The notes: generated from the letters alone by a model not told the origin. A DNA stretch of 62,680 bases from Cytophagales bacterium Ga0077538 (GCA_001464155.1 LNEN01000241.1:1-62680), one strand, 5' to 3'. Shown: positions 18,271-27,562, numbered from the stretch's first letter. Numbers and translations are program-made.

Positions 18271-19329
18271 ATGGCCAATCTTGTAGCAGCCGCAGTAACA
18301 GCATTCGTATTATCGTTTTTAATTCTGCCGGTAATCATCAAGTATTCACTTAGAAAGAATTTGGTGGATGTACCGGGTCGCAGAAAAATCCATAAAAAAA
18401 TAACCCCATCGCTGGGGGGTATAGCTATTTTCATCGGTTTCTTTCTTTCTGTTATTATCTGGATAGATTTTCCGCAACTCTCTGAAATCAAATTCCTATT
18501 AGTACCCTTATTCATCGTTTTTGTTATTGGGGTAAGAGACGATCTGGTACCTCTAAGAGCCTATGTGAAATTGTTCGGCCAAATTGTTGCCATTGGTTTT
18601 CTCATGTTCTTTTTTGATGAACGACTCACTGGTTTGTATGATGTATTTGGTATTGGAGAGTTTCCTTTGTGGCTTAGTTATTTACTGACCCTAGCTACCA
18701 TTATTGTAGTTACCAATGCTTTTAATTTGATTGATGGTCTGGATGGTCTAGCAGGCACCATATCCTCTGTGGCCTTACTGTTTTTTGGAGTATGGTTTTT
18801 TCTGGTGGGTGATTTAGTATTTTCAGTTCTAGCCTTTTGTATGCTGGGTTCAATTCTGGCCTTTCTCATTTTTAACTGGGATCCGTCCGAAATTTTTATG
18901 GGCGATACGGGTGCTTTGGTAATAGGCTTGATGCTATCGATTATGACCATTCATTTCATTAATGAAAATTATAACCTGTCACGGTATGACTCCTATAAGT
19001 TTACTGCTTCTGTTGCAACTGCAGCCTGTGTCATTATCATCCCATTGATTGACACAGCAAGGATCATTATTCTCCGCCTTTCAAAAGGACAATCGCCTCT
19101 TAAACCAGACAAGAGTCACATTCACCATGCTATTATGCGTTTGGGGATGACTCACGCGCAAACCACCTTAATCCTTGCCACCGTGCACGTTATTTACATT
19201 GGGCTTGCTATTGCTGCGTATAAACTGAGTGAGAATTGGGTGTTGTTAGGGCTTTTAGTTTTTTCAATCATATTAAGTGTCTTTCTGGATCGTTTGATTC
19301 TGAGGAGAAAGACCGTAAAGGATATTTAG
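18271..19329 (+). CDS. wecA: Undecaprenyl-phosphate GlcNAc-1-phosphate transferase (WecA/TagO, MraY superfamily)
   Basis: A 352-residue polyprenyl-phosphate sugar-1-phosphate transferase with about eleven helices that starts lipid-linked glycan synthesis. Signatures: VPGRRKIH at 34-41, SLGG (47-50), the catalytic RDDL (89-92), NAFNLIDGLDGLAG (149-162), GDTGAL and the His-rich HIHHAIMRLGMTH. The ATG at 18271 is preferred over the TTG at 18244 because the family begins only a few residues before the first helix. It is 4 bases from pheS, so it may be co-transcribed with it, and it probably primes the glycan built by the genes upstream. The symbol is by family; TagO would be equally valid. Confidence 0.87.
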   Translation: MANLVAAAVTAFVLSFLILPVIIKYSLRKNLVDVPGRRKIHKKITPSLGGIAIFIGFFLSVIIWIDFPQLSEIKFLLVPLFIVFVIGVRDDLVPLRAYVKLFGQIVAIGFLMFFFDERLTGLYDVFGIGEFPLWLSYLLTLATIIVVTNAFNLIDGLDGLAGTISSVALLFFGVWFFLVGDLVFSVLAFCMLGSILAFLIFNWDPSEIFMGDTGALVIGLMLSIMTIHFINENYNLSRYDSYKFTASVATAACVIIIPLIDTARIIILRLSKGQSPLKPDKSHIHHAIMRLGMTHAQTTLILATVHVIYIGLAIAAYKLSENWVLLGLLVFSIILSVFLDRLILRRKTVKDI

Positions 19330-19332
19330 TAT

Positions 19333-20373
19333 ATGGAGCATAAGATTAGCGAACTGCTACAGCAGGTAAGCACATTTGTTATTTCTTCGAAAGAGGAATT
19401 GGAAAACTATAGACTCCGCTTTGTTAGTAAAAAGGGTTCCATCGGTGAGCTATTCGAAGAATTAAAGCAGCTCTCTAAAGAAGAAAAACAGAAGGTTGGC
19501 AAAACCCTGAATGAACTGAAGCAAGCTGCCGAAGCAAAGTTTTCGGAGTGGCAAGAGAAGCTGGAAGCAAGCTCTTCGGCCACGACTTTAGATATTGACT
19601 TTACCCTTCCTCCGGTAGCGGAGAAGACAGGCAATCAACATCCGCTTACGCTAACCCGAAATCGCATTATTGAGATCTTTGAACGTCTTGGCTTTTCAGT
19701 AGCCGATGGTCCTGAGATTGAAGACGATTGGCATAATTTCTCTGCCCTTAATTTCCCTGAAAACCATCCGGCTCGTGAGATGCAGGATACATTTTTCGTT
19801 GAAAAGAAAGGTCAGAACGGAGCTGAACAGGATCTTTTACTACGTACACACACCAGCAACGTACAAGTCCGTTTAATGGGCAAGCAGAAGCCTCCTATTC
19901 GCGCGATTATGCCTGGTAGAGTGTATCGTAATGAGGCCATCTCTGCAAGAGCGCATTGCTTTTTCCACCAGGTAGAAGGATTATATGTAGATAAAAACGT
20001 AGGCTTTGCGGACTTGAAACAAACCCTTTACCACTTTGCGAAGGAGATGTATGGTCATGATACTAAAATTCGTTTTCGCCCCTCTTTCTTTCCCTTTACG
20101 GAACCCAGCGCAGAAATTGATATTTCATGTTTGATCTGTAAAGGTGATGGCTGTAATGTGTGTAAACACAGCGGCTGGGTAGAGATTGCCGGTTCTGGTA
20201 TGGTGCATCCAAACGTGTTGCGCAATTGCGGTATCGACCCGGAAGAATACACGGGCTTTGCTTTCGGTATGGGTATAGAGCGCGTTACCATGCTCCGCTA
20301 TCAAGTAAACGACCTCCGACTTTATTCAGAAAACGACTTACGCTTTCTAAGACAGTTTAGCTCAGTAGTGTAA
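19333..20373 (+). CDS. pheS: Phenylalanyl-tRNA synthetase alpha subunit
   Basis: A 346-residue class II aminoacyl-tRNA synthetase subunit: an N-terminal coiled-coil arm (about 1-95) for tRNA-Phe, then the catalytic core with HPLTLTRNRI, the motif 2 arginine loop GRVYRNEAISARAHCFFHQVEG, a CLICKGDGCNVCKHSGW cysteine segment, and motif 3 near the end (FAFGMGIERVTMLRY). It charges tRNA-Phe together with the beta subunit, whose gene is not in this window. The length matches the family. It sits between the wecA-like gene and a sugar aminotransferase in a dense plus-strand run. Confidence 0.96.
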   Translation: MEHKISELLQQVSTFVISSKEELENYRLRFVSKKGSIGELFEELKQLSKEEKQKVGKTLNELKQAAEAKFSEWQEKLEASSSATTLDIDFTLPPVAEKTGNQHPLTLTRNRIIEIFERLGFSVADGPEIEDDWHNFSALNFPENHPAREMQDTFFVEKKGQNGAEQDLLLRTHTSNVQVRLMGKQKPPIRAIMPGRVYRNEAISARAHCFFHQVEGLYVDKNVGFADLKQTLYHFAKEMYGHDTKIRFRPSFFPFTEPSAEIDISCLICKGDGCNVCKHSGWVEIAGSGMVHPNVLRNCGIDPEEYTGFAFGMGIERVTMLRYQVNDLRLYSENDLRFLRQFSSVV

Positions 20374-20380
20374 CACGGGT

Positions 20381-21490
20381 ATGAAGGTCCCTTTTGTCAA
20401 TCTCAAGGCTCAGTATGCCACAATCCAAGCTGAGATTGATGAAGCTGTACAAAATGTTCTCTGCAATGGTCTTTTCATCAAGGGGAACCATGTGGCTGAT
20501 TTTGAAAAGGCATTTGCAGCCAAGCTCGGGGCGATCCATTGCCTTGGTGTAGGAAATGGGACAGATGCCCTTTTCATTGCCTTAAAATCTTTAAACATTC
20601 AGCCGGGCGATGAAGTACTTACCCCAGCTCTTAGTTGGATTTCTACTTCCGAAACCATTTCTCTAACTGGAGCCACACCTGTTTTCGTAGATGTGGAGCC
20701 TGACTACTTTGGTATTGATCTCGCGCACGCGCAGCGACTGATAACTCCGAAAACAAAAGCTATCATCGCTGTACATTTATATGGTCAAGCTTTAACGCTG
20801 GATAAACTAAAAGACTTTTGTGTAGTCAATAACTTACTGGTGATTGAAGACTGCGCACAGGCACATTTCGCTACTCATCAATCGGTAGTTGCTGGTACTG
20901 TTGGCGATGTGGCAGCCTTTAGTTTTTACCCCACCAAAAACTTAGGAGCTTTTGGCGATGCCGGTTGCCTTGTTACCAACAACGAAGAGGTTGCAATAAA
21001 GGCAAGACGTTTCAGCAATCACGGAGGCCTTCATAAAAATGAGCATTTGATGGAGGGGATTAACAGCCGACTGGATGAGTTACAAGCAGCCATGCTATCG
21101 GTTAAGCTGAAGCACATCGATAAATGGAATGAGCAACGAATCCAGCATGTAGAAATTTATCGAAAGAAATTGGCTACAGTTTCTTCTATCATACTTCCAG
21201 GTCTTCGACCACATGCACATCACACCTATCATCAATTTGTGATTCGCGCACAGGATAGAAATGAATTGAAAAGTTTTTTATTAAAAAAAGGTATTGAAAC
21301 AGAGATTCATTACCCTGCGGCCTTACCCTTTGAACCTGCGTATGTCTATCTAAAGCATTCGCCATCAGACTTTCCAATAGCCAGTGAGCTTGTCACTGAG
21401 ATCCTGTCCTTGCCAATCTATCCTGAATTAAGTCAGGAACAGATTGAGTATGTTTGTTCTGCGATTCAATCCTTTTATTCAACAAGATGA
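20381..21490 (+). CDS. DegT/DnrJ/EryC1/StrS sugar aminotransferase
   Basis: A 369-residue PLP enzyme: FVNLKAQY start, GVGNGTDAL (56-64), PALSWISTSE, VIEDCAQAH (D157) and the Schiff-base lysine K186 in FYPTKNLGAFGD. The pattern FYPTKNLGA..GD is typical of the branch that aminates nucleotide 3-keto or 4-keto deoxysugars (FdtB, QdtB, WlbE-like). The C-terminal ETEIHYP and LSLPIYPEL also fit. It differs clearly from the WecE enzyme at 1777, so the strain may make two amino sugars. It begins 8 bases after pheS and overlaps the next gene by 4 bases. Confidence 0.85.
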   Translation: MKVPFVNLKAQYATIQAEIDEAVQNVLCNGLFIKGNHVADFEKAFAAKLGAIHCLGVGNGTDALFIALKSLNIQPGDEVLTPALSWISTSETISLTGATPVFVDVEPDYFGIDLAHAQRLITPKTKAIIAVHLYGQALTLDKLKDFCVVNNLLVIEDCAQAHFATHQSVVAGTVGDVAAFSFYPTKNLGAFGDAGCLVTNNEEVAIKARRFSNHGGLHKNEHLMEGINSRLDELQAAMLSVKLKHIDKWNEQRIQHVEIYRKKLATVSSIILPGLRPHAHHTYHQFVIRAQDRNELKSFLLKKGIETEIHYPAALPFEPAYVYLKHSPSDFPIASELVTEILSLPIYPELSQEQIEYVCSAIQSFYSTR

Positions 21491-22341
21491 TCAACATTAA
21501 AACCATATTAGTGGCTGGTGCCGGTACCATGGGGCAGGGCATTGCGCAAGTGTGTGCACAAGCAGGTTATAAAGTCTTCTTATTTGATGTACAGCCAGAG
21601 TCTATTCAACGTGGCCTTCTTGCCATCGACAAAAATCTTCAGATTCTTGTTTCGAAGAATAAATTGAAACAAGAAGAGCTTGTGGACATCGCCTCCAGAA
21701 TAAAAGGAACTGAAACGGTGGATGTTCCCGCTGACCTGGTAATTGAAGCGATCATTGAAGAAGCTGAAGCCAAGCGCAAACTTTTTGCGGCCATCGAAAA
21801 AGTGGTGGCCCCTTCTGCCATCATTACCTCCAATACTTCCTCTATTCCAATCACACAGTTGGCGGCAACTCTTCGTCATCCCGATCGTTTTGCCGGACTG
21901 CACTTCTTTAACCCAGCACCTGTTATGAAGTTGGTAGAAATTATTAGTGGGGTAGCGACAGAAGAAAGTGTGATGGAGAAACTCAAGCTATTTGTTCAAT
22001 CGATCCATAAGGTTTCAGTAGTGGCCGAAGATGCCCCTGGTTTTATTGTAAACCGAGTAGCGCGCCACTACTATGTAGAGGCCCTGAAGTTAGTAGAGGA
22101 GGGTGTTGCTTCTCCGGAGGAGGTAGATGCTCTACTCCGTGCCTCCGGTTTTAAAATGGGTGCTTTTGAGCTAATGGATTTGATTGGTATTGATATTAAC
22201 TTTTCCGTCACATCCTCTTTGTACAATGGCTTTCATCAGGAGCCCCGCTTCCGACCCAGTCGCGTGCAACAACAAAAAGTATTGGCAGGGCACTTAGGAA
22301 AGAAAAGTGGTCAGGGATTTTATAAGTACAACAAAGACTAA
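21487..22341 (+). CDS. hbd: 3-hydroxybutyryl-CoA (3-hydroxyacyl-CoA) dehydrogenase
   Basis: A 284-residue NAD-dependent dehydrogenase of the Hbd/PaaH type: the Rossmann motif GAGTMGQG (11-18), a dinucleotide-binding acidic residue in FLFDVQ, VIEAIIEE, SNTSSIPIT, the catalytic His139 in LHFFNPAP and the C-terminal domain with GFIVNRV and GFKMGAFELMDLIG. It oxidises (S)-3-hydroxyacyl-CoA in fatty-acid or butyrate metabolism. ATG 21487, overlapping the upstream TGA (ATGA), is chosen over the upstream ATG at 21454 because the Rossmann fold normally starts within ten residues. Its operon company (sugar aminotransferase, pheS) gives no functional link. Confidence 0.9.
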   Translation: MINIKTILVAGAGTMGQGIAQVCAQAGYKVFLFDVQPESIQRGLLAIDKNLQILVSKNKLKQEELVDIASRIKGTETVDVPADLVIEAIIEEAEAKRKLFAAIEKVVAPSAIITSNTSSIPITQLAATLRHPDRFAGLHFFNPAPVMKLVEIISGVATEESVMEKLKLFVQSIHKVSVVAEDAPGFIVNRVARHYYVEALKLVEEGVASPEEVDALLRASGFKMGAFELMDLIGIDINFSVTSSLYNGFHQEPRFRPSRVQQQKVLAGHLGKKSGQGFYKYNKD

Positions 22342-22342
22342 G

Positions 22343-22792
22343 ATGAGAGCTTTTATTCACAAGGCATTGAATCTTACCGCTCTTTTAACAATTGTTTTTG
22401 CCTGCGATAGCGATTTAAGTGATGATGCTATTCCGCTAGCACCTTTCGATCCGATTCAAATTAATTTAACTCTACCCACTTATGTTTCGCTCATGTCTAC
22501 CGGAGGGTACACTGCGATCAATTCGGGAGGCACGCGAGGTATTATCTTATACAGAAAAGATATCTCAACAGTACTTGCATTCGAACGTAACTGTTCCTAT
22601 CAACCTTTGAATGCTTGCGCCACGGTGGAGGTACACAGTTCAGGCCTCTACATGAATGATGCTTGCTGCAATTCCACGTTTCGGTGGGAGGATGGGAATC
22701 CTACGGGAGGGCCTGCCTGGCGACCCTTGGTTCAGTACAGCACAAGCCTTAACGGAAATGTGCTTACTATTACCGATCAAATACTCAACTAA
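22343..22792 (+). CDS. Lipoprotein with a degenerate Rieske-like domain
   Basis: A 149-residue lipoprotein (signal peptide and lipobox IVFAC). The domain follows the Rieske layout: LAFERNCSYQP in place of the first CxH loop, and DACCNSTFRWEDG..TGGPAWRPLVQYS in place of CxxHGSxFD..GxxxxGPAxxPL. The spacing and the GPAWRPL strand are strongly Rieske-like, but both cluster-binding histidines are absent: the first loop has CSY and the second CCN. So a normal [2Fe-2S] cluster is unlikely. Extra cysteines (C-x9-C, CC) may form disulfides. It follows hbd by one base and may be co-transcribed. The start at 22343 is preferred because it places the signal peptide at the terminus. Confidence 0.55.
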   Translation: MRAFIHKALNLTALLTIVFACDSDLSDDAIPLAPFDPIQINLTLPTYVSLMSTGGYTAINSGGTRGIILYRKDISTVLAFERNCSYQPLNACATVEVHSSGLYMNDACCNSTFRWEDGNPTGGPAWRPLVQYSTSLNGNVLTITDQILN

Positions 22793-22795
22793 TTT

Positions 22796-24100
22796 TTAGT
22801 TGTTATAGGGTAAACGTACCGTAAAGGTAGAGCCAACACCCGGTGAAGATTCCAAGTGAATCGATCCAGAAAGTTTATCTAAGGTTTCTTTCACAATGTA
22901 CAAACCAAGTCCCGAACCTTGAGATTGTTCGTTGGCGCGATAGAACATATCGAAAATGCGTTGATGGTATTCTGGTGAAATGCCCTGGCCGTTGTCTTCT
23001 ACCTTTAGGTAAAATCCATAGCCATTCATGAGTACGCGTAAACGAATAAAGCGTTCTTCTTTTCGCTGATCGTGGTAGCGAATCGCGTTAGAAATAAGAT
23101 TGGAGAGAATGACTGTTAACCTGCTTCGGTCAGAGAGTACTTCTAAATCTTCGGGTATCTCCATTTGGAAATGAATGTTACTCGCTTCCGGACTATACTG
23201 AAGTGTTTCCCACACCTCACTCACTAGCGATGCCAGTTGTATGTTCTCTTTACCAATGTGTAAACGGTTGTTGCGTGAATAGTCGGTAATATCTTTGATG
23301 AATTTATCGAGTGATCCAACGCGCTGGCGCATCATGCTCAGGTATTGCTTCGCTTCCGAAATGTCTTTACTGTTCTCGGCTATATTTATGAGTCCCAACA
23401 CAGAACTTAAAGGAGCTCGCAAGTCGTGGGAAGTGCTGTACACAAAACGATCCAACTCGTTGTTGGCTTTCATTAGCAACTTGTTATTTTGAACAAGCTG
23501 CATGTCATTGTAGTAGTTTAGGCTAATCAGTAAGTATACCATCATGGCACCTGTTGGCAAACCGATGGAAAAATTAATGATGACGCTTAGCAATAACTCG
23601 TCTTGTGAGTAGTCGCGCTTCGGTAAAAAAGAGAAGTCGACAAAATAAGCAAAGACAAAGAGTGTATAGGTAAACACAGCAAAAAGAATCGACCATAACC
23701 GCATCGTATAATCAAAGACTACAAAGGAGGCCATGCTGGTAAGCAGAAAGTAAATAAAGGCACCGCTATTGGGCGATTCGCTGGAAGCGATCAAGTAGAC
23801 CACCACATTTACAGTAGGTAGCAGGAAATAGTTAGCTGTGCAATGATTTCCCTTTCGATGGTAATAAATCGATCCGATTAAGAAGAGAATAGGAGTGAGA
23901 TAGACAAAAAAAGTTGAAGATTGACTTCTGCCTGTGATTGTCTCAATAGCCAAATAGAGCAAGAGTATGATGATTGCCAACAGGGAAAATTGCCCCGATA
24001 GCATGGCTCTCTTGAATTGCCCTCTTGATTCAATGTAATTGGATTCCCCAATAATGAGGTTGCGGATAGTCTTTTTAAAAGTCACACGTCTCGATTTCAC
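22796..24100 (-). CDS. Membrane sensor histidine kinase
   Basis: A 434-residue kinase: six or so membrane helices in residues 30-200, a short coiled coil (NNKLLMKANNELDRF), then HisKA with STSHDLRAPL (His225) and HATPase_c with an N box (SNLISNAIRYHDQ), G1 (VEDNGQGIS) and G2 (GSGLGLYIVKE). The input domain is the membrane part itself and no periplasmic sensor is visible. The start appears to be GTG at 24100. It has no partner response regulator nearby, so it is an orphan kinase. It converges with the lipoprotein gene upstream in the window. Confidence 0.88.
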   Translation of the reverse strand: MKSRRVTFKKTIRNLIIGESNYIESRGQFKRAMLSGQFSLLAIIILLLYLAIETITGRSQSSTFFVYLTPILFLIGSIYYHRKGNHCTANYFLLPTVNVVVYLIASSESPNSGAFIYFLLTSMASFVVFDYTMRLWSILFAVFTYTLFVFAYFVDFSFLPKRDYSQDELLLSVIINFSIGLPTGAMMVYLLISLNYYNDMQLVQNNKLLMKANNELDRFVYSTSHDLRAPLSSVLGLINIAENSKDISEAKQYLSMMRQRVGSLDKFIKDITDYSRNNRLHIGKENIQLASLVSEVWETLQYSPEASNIHFQMEIPEDLEVLSDRSRLTVILSNLISNAIRYHDQRKEERFIRLRVLMNGYGFYLKVEDNGQGISPEYHQRIFDMFYRANEQSQGSGLGLYIVKETLDKLSGSIHLESSPGVGSTFTVRLPYNN

Positions 24101-24257
24101 TATGCAAAAGTAGGTTCATAAATCAGGGCTCATTTAGTGAAAGTGCGCCAAGCTGTATGCATGCAAGGTTTTTGTTGAAAAGGGAATAAAATGCTATGTA
24201 AGCGGTAGTGAGACCTGAAGTAGTTGAAATTTATCTTATTTTTAAAGAATTCAATCT

Positions 24258-25121
24258 ATGAAAATAAGGAAGATCGGACTGGCCCTGGCATTTTCTCCTC
24301 GCATGGAAGCGATGATGGCTGAGGCAACTCGTCTGTTGCATGCATATCAGGCACAGTTACTTCTTGTACATGTTGGCAAAGAGACACCGGAGGCAAAAAA
24401 TCAACTTCAAACCTTATTAGCTAAAAGTCAATTGGAGTTATCTCAGGTAAAAATTTTGTGGAAGGAGGGAGATCCGGCAGATTGTATTCTTTCGGCATGC
24501 AAAGAAGAACAGGTTGACTTGTTGATTGCCGGAGCGCTAAAAAAAGAACAATTTATGAAGTATTACTTAGGCACAATTGCCAGAAAAATACTTCGAAAAG
24601 CTAATTGCTCGGTACTTATGTTGATTGATCCTTCAGTGGAAAGAAAGGGATTTCAACAGATTGTGGCCAATGCTGAAGACAGTGCTTATGTAGAAGACGC
24701 ATTAGCAGCTGCTTGTGACATTGGCATGAAGGAAAACGCGCAATGGCTTCATATAGTAAGAGAAGTAAAACTACTTGGCCTGACAATGTCTGCCTTAGAT
24801 GATTGCTCGGAGGAAGAGCATAACCAATTGCGTAATGGGTTAATGCGTACGGAAATTGAAAACGTTGAAAAGATTCTTACTAAAATCCCGCATGCTGGAT
24901 TGAAAGTAAACATCAAATTACTTTCGGGAAAATCTGGATATGAACTATCGCAATTTGCTCAACGTAAACGGGCTGACTTATTAGTGGTGGGTGCTTCGCC
25001 TCGAAAATTTTGGTTTTTTGATCGCGTTTTTACACATGACCTAGAATACATTTTCCAAGACCTTCCGTGCAATTTATTAGTAATACATCCTGGCCATAGA
25101 AAGGAGGCACTTCATGGTTAG
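24258..25121 (+). CDS. Universal stress protein, tandem UspA domains
   Basis: A 287-residue protein with two UspA-like Rossmann domains (about 1-135 and 140-285). Domain 1 has LLVHVG and the C-terminal LGTIARKILRKANCSVLML. Domain 2 has RADLLVVGASP and LPCNLLVIHPG. The ATP-binding pattern G-x2-G-x9-G-S/T is not clean in either domain (LGTIARKI... in one), so nucleotide binding is uncertain. It overlaps the antiporter gene by 8 bases, making co-translation likely and suggesting it regulates or accompanies ion transport under stress. Confidence 0.82.
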   Translation: MKIRKIGLALAFSPRMEAMMAEATRLLHAYQAQLLLVHVGKETPEAKNQLQTLLAKSQLELSQVKILWKEGDPADCILSACKEEQVDLLIAGALKKEQFMKYYLGTIARKILRKANCSVLMLIDPSVERKGFQQIVANAEDSAYVEDALAAACDIGMKENAQWLHIVREVKLLGLTMSALDDCSEEEHNQLRNGLMRTEIENVEKILTKIPHAGLKVNIKLLSGKSGYELSQFAQRKRADLLVVGASPRKFWFFDRVFTHDLEYIFQDLPCNLLVIHPGHRKEALHG

Positions 25122-26355
25122 GTTAGCGCATGCAGATGTAGTACAGCTCTTGATGCAACTTGGCATTATGCTAATTGCGGGTCGTGCCTTAGCGGAGGCA
25201 GCACGAAAATTCGGACAACCCGCAGTAATAGGAGAGATTATAGCAGGTGTATTGTTAGGCCCTACGATTTTGGGAATGATTGAACCGGCTTGGTTCGAAT
25301 CTCTTTTTCCGACACAGGGCGGGGCAGGTATCGTGCTTTCTGGCATTGTTCAGGTATCAGTTGTGATGTTGCTCTTTATTGCAGGTTTGGAGGTGGATCT
25401 CCACATTGTATGGCAACAGGGTAAGCAAGCCATTGCTACCAGTTTCATGGGGCTTATTATTCCCTTTGCCTTTGGTTTTGTGTTTCCGTATTTCTTCCCG
25501 GAGTTTTTTGGAATCGCTAACAATCAAGACCGCATTGTCTTTGCCTTGTTCATGGGTACTGCGATGGCGATATCTGCGTTACCAGTAATTGTGCGGATTC
25601 TTATGGATCTCAACATGTTTAAATCGCGCATGGGTATGTTGGTGGTTGCTTCTGCGATGGTGGACGATGTGATTGGGTGGATGATTTTTTCTGTCATTTT
25701 AGGAATGATTGGCAAGGGTAGCAACATGCCGCTCTGGAATACCATTCTATTAACAGCAGGTTTTACGGCCTTCATGCTAACCATTGGACGTGGAATGTTA
25801 AATAGAGTGTTGCCGTGGGTAAATAAGAAAATGGCTTGGCCAGGAGGCGTCTTATCACTTTCATTGGCTTTGTGTTTTTTAGCGGCAGCGTTTACAGAAT
25901 ACATTGGCATTCACGCCATCTTTGGTGCGTTTATCATGGGTGTTGCACTCGGAGATTCAGAACATTTTTCAGAACGCGCCAAGGAAATTGTACATCAGTT
26001 TATCAATAATATTTTTGCGCCTTTGTTTTTTGTGTCGATTGGTTTGCGCGTGAACTTCATCACTAATTTTGATTTAATACTCACACTCATAATTATCTTC
26101 ATTGCGTTTGCAGGTAAAATTGCAGGAGCAGGCTTGGGCACAAGGCTTGGTGGCTTTAGTTGGAAGGAATCCCTGGCTGCAGGCTTTGGAATGAATGCCC
26201 GTGGCGCTATGGAAATTATTTTGGGATTGATTGCCTTGGAGAACGGATTGATCAACGAGAAGGTCTTTGTATCCTTAGTGATCATGGCCCTTGTCACCAG
26301 TATGACCAGCGGGCCACTCATGAAGTGGAGTTTAAGCAGAAACTGGACGAAGTAG
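25114..26355 (+). CDS. CPA2-family cation:proton antiporter (KefB/NhaS3-like)
   Basis: A 413-residue Na+/H+-exchanger-domain protein with twelve or thirteen helices. It has GEIIAGVLLGPTILG near the N terminus, IAGLEVDLH, the MVDDVIGWMIF segment with paired Asp residues expected in the ion-binding core of the family, and the late MNARGAMEIILGL. No C-terminal TrkA-N domain is present, so regulation must come from another protein; the coupled UspA gene is a candidate. The ATG at 25114 overlaps the UspA gene. The cation (Na+ or K+) cannot be decided from sequence. Confidence 0.87.
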   Translation: MVRLAHADVVQLLMQLGIMLIAGRALAEAARKFGQPAVIGEIIAGVLLGPTILGMIEPAWFESLFPTQGGAGIVLSGIVQVSVVMLLFIAGLEVDLHIVWQQGKQAIATSFMGLIIPFAFGFVFPYFFPEFFGIANNQDRIVFALFMGTAMAISALPVIVRILMDLNMFKSRMGMLVVASAMVDDVIGWMIFSVILGMIGKGSNMPLWNTILLTAGFTAFMLTIGRGMLNRVLPWVNKKMAWPGGVLSLSLALCFLAAAFTEYIGIHAIFGAFIMGVALGDSEHFSERAKEIVHQFINNIFAPLFFVSIGLRVNFITNFDLILTLIIIFIAFAGKIAGAGLGTRLGGFSWKESLAAGFGMNARGAMEIILGLIALENGLINEKVFVSLVIMALVTSMTSGPLMKWSLSRNWTK

Positions 26356-26373
26356 AATTGTCAATTGTTAATT

Positions 26374-27186
26374 CTACATTGTTTTCGCCCTGTTCCAATA
26401 CTCATCCATTTCGGCCAAGGTCATCTCGCCCATTTGTTTGCCATCTTTAGCAGATTCGATTTCTAAATACTGAAAACGCTTGATGAATTTTTTGTTGGTG
26501 CGCTCCAGTGCTTCTTCCGGATCGATGTTGATGAAGCGTGCATAGTTAACTAACGAAAAGAGTAAATCACCAAATTCCGCCATGGCTTTTTCTTTGTTGA
26601 TGGCTTCATTCGTTTCGGCATTGAACTCACTTTTAAATTCCTGCATCTCTTCTTCCACCTTCTCCCACACCTGTTCTTTCTTTTCCCAATCAAAACCCAC
26701 GCCTCGTGCTTTGTCTTGTATGCGAATGGCTTTTACCAGCGCAGGTAGTGATTTAGGAACACCTTCTAAAACCGATTTATTGCCGGTTTTAAGTTTTATT
26801 TTTTCCCAATTCGCTTTTACGGTTTCCTCATCGTTGGCGATTACATCGCTGTAAATGTGAGGATGACGCTCAATAAGTTTATCGCAAATACTGTTCAAGA
26901 CATCTGCGATATCAAATTTGCCTTGCTCGGAGGCGATGCGCGCATAAAAAACATTGTGCAACATAAGGTCCCCCAATTCTTTCTTCACCTCATTTAAATC
27001 ACCTTCTAAAATCGCATCTGAAAGTTCATAGGTTTCCTCTATGGTGAGGTGGCGCAGGCTTTCTAAGGTTTGCTTCTTATCCCAAGGGCAATTTTCACGC
27101 AGCTCGTTCATCACGGTTAACAGACGATCAAAGGCTTGAAGTTTTTCGGCACGATTCGGATCGGGGGCGGAGGATGGTTTTTTCAT
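26374..27186 (-). CDS. mazG: Nucleoside triphosphate pyrophosphohydrolase MazG
   Basis: A 270-residue all-alpha NTP pyrophosphatase with two MazG domains. The first carries NCPWDKKQTLESLRHL, the metal site EETYEL (E50, E51, E54) and the paired KKELGDLMLH (E70, D73). The second has EFGDLLFSLVNYARF. It hydrolyses (d)NTPs to (d)NMP and PPi, limiting use of aberrant nucleotides and possibly affecting (p)ppGpp stress responses. It converges on the antiporter gene. The length is normal for the two-domain form. Confidence 0.95.
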   Translation of the reverse strand: MKKPSSAPDPNRAEKLQAFDRLLTVMNELRENCPWDKKQTLESLRHLTIEETYELSDAILEGDLNEVKKELGDLMLHNVFYARIASEQGKFDIADVLNSICDKLIERHPHIYSDVIANDEETVKANWEKIKLKTGNKSVLEGVPKSLPALVKAIRIQDKARGVGFDWEKKEQVWEKVEEEMQEFKSEFNAETNEAINKEKAMAEFGDLLFSLVNYARFINIDPEEALERTNKKFIKRFQYLEIESAKDGKQMGEMTLAEMDEYWNRAKTM

Positions 27187-27211
27187 GGAACTTTGTATAG
27201 TATTCTTTAGT

Positions 27212-27219
27212 TACCTTTG
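27212..27219 (+). promoter_or_regulatory. Bacteroidota promoter -7 box ahead of the 76-residue protein
   Basis: TACCTTTG matches TAnnTTTG. TTTG at 27192-27195 provides a -33 element 16 bases upstream. The ATG of the small gene is at 27265, leaving a leader of about 40 bases. Confidence 0.55.
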
Positions 27220-27264
27220 CACAGCCCAAAAATCGTCAATCGTAATCTGTAAATCGTACACCGC

Positions 27265-27495
27265 ATGACTGTTTTTCTTCTTACCCTCGCAATCTTTGCT
27301 TTGTTCTTCGGATTGATGTCAGTTCGCCTCATTTTCTTAAAAAATGGCGAGTTTCGAGGTACCTGTGCTTCTCAAAGTCCTTGGTTAAATAAGGAAGGTG
27401 TGCAGTGCGGCTATTGCGGTAAAACGCTCAATGCCGGTGATGCCTGCGCCAGCCCCGATGGTCCTCCCGTAGAGATGCCTAAGGTCGGCAAATAG
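27265..27495 (+). CDS. Small membrane-anchored cysteine-containing protein
   Basis: A 76-residue protein with one N-terminal hydrophobic helix (about 2-25) followed by a conserved-looking soluble part: FLKNGEFRGTCASQSP, then GVQCGYCGK and DACAS. Four cysteines, one pair as CxxC, suggest metal binding or disulfides. Similar short 'membrane or secreted' proteins are common in Bacteroidota, with the same KNGEFRGTC start. No function is established. A good promoter lies upstream. It is divergent from mazG. Confidence 0.7.
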   Translation: MTVFLLTLAIFALFFGLMSVRLIFLKNGEFRGTCASQSPWLNKEGVQCGYCGKTLNAGDACASPDGPPVEMPKVGK

Positions 27496-27562
27496 ATTTT
27501 TCTACTTTAGATCCTGCGCATAATTCCTGGCCTGATCTTCTAACCCACAAACTACCAATTCG

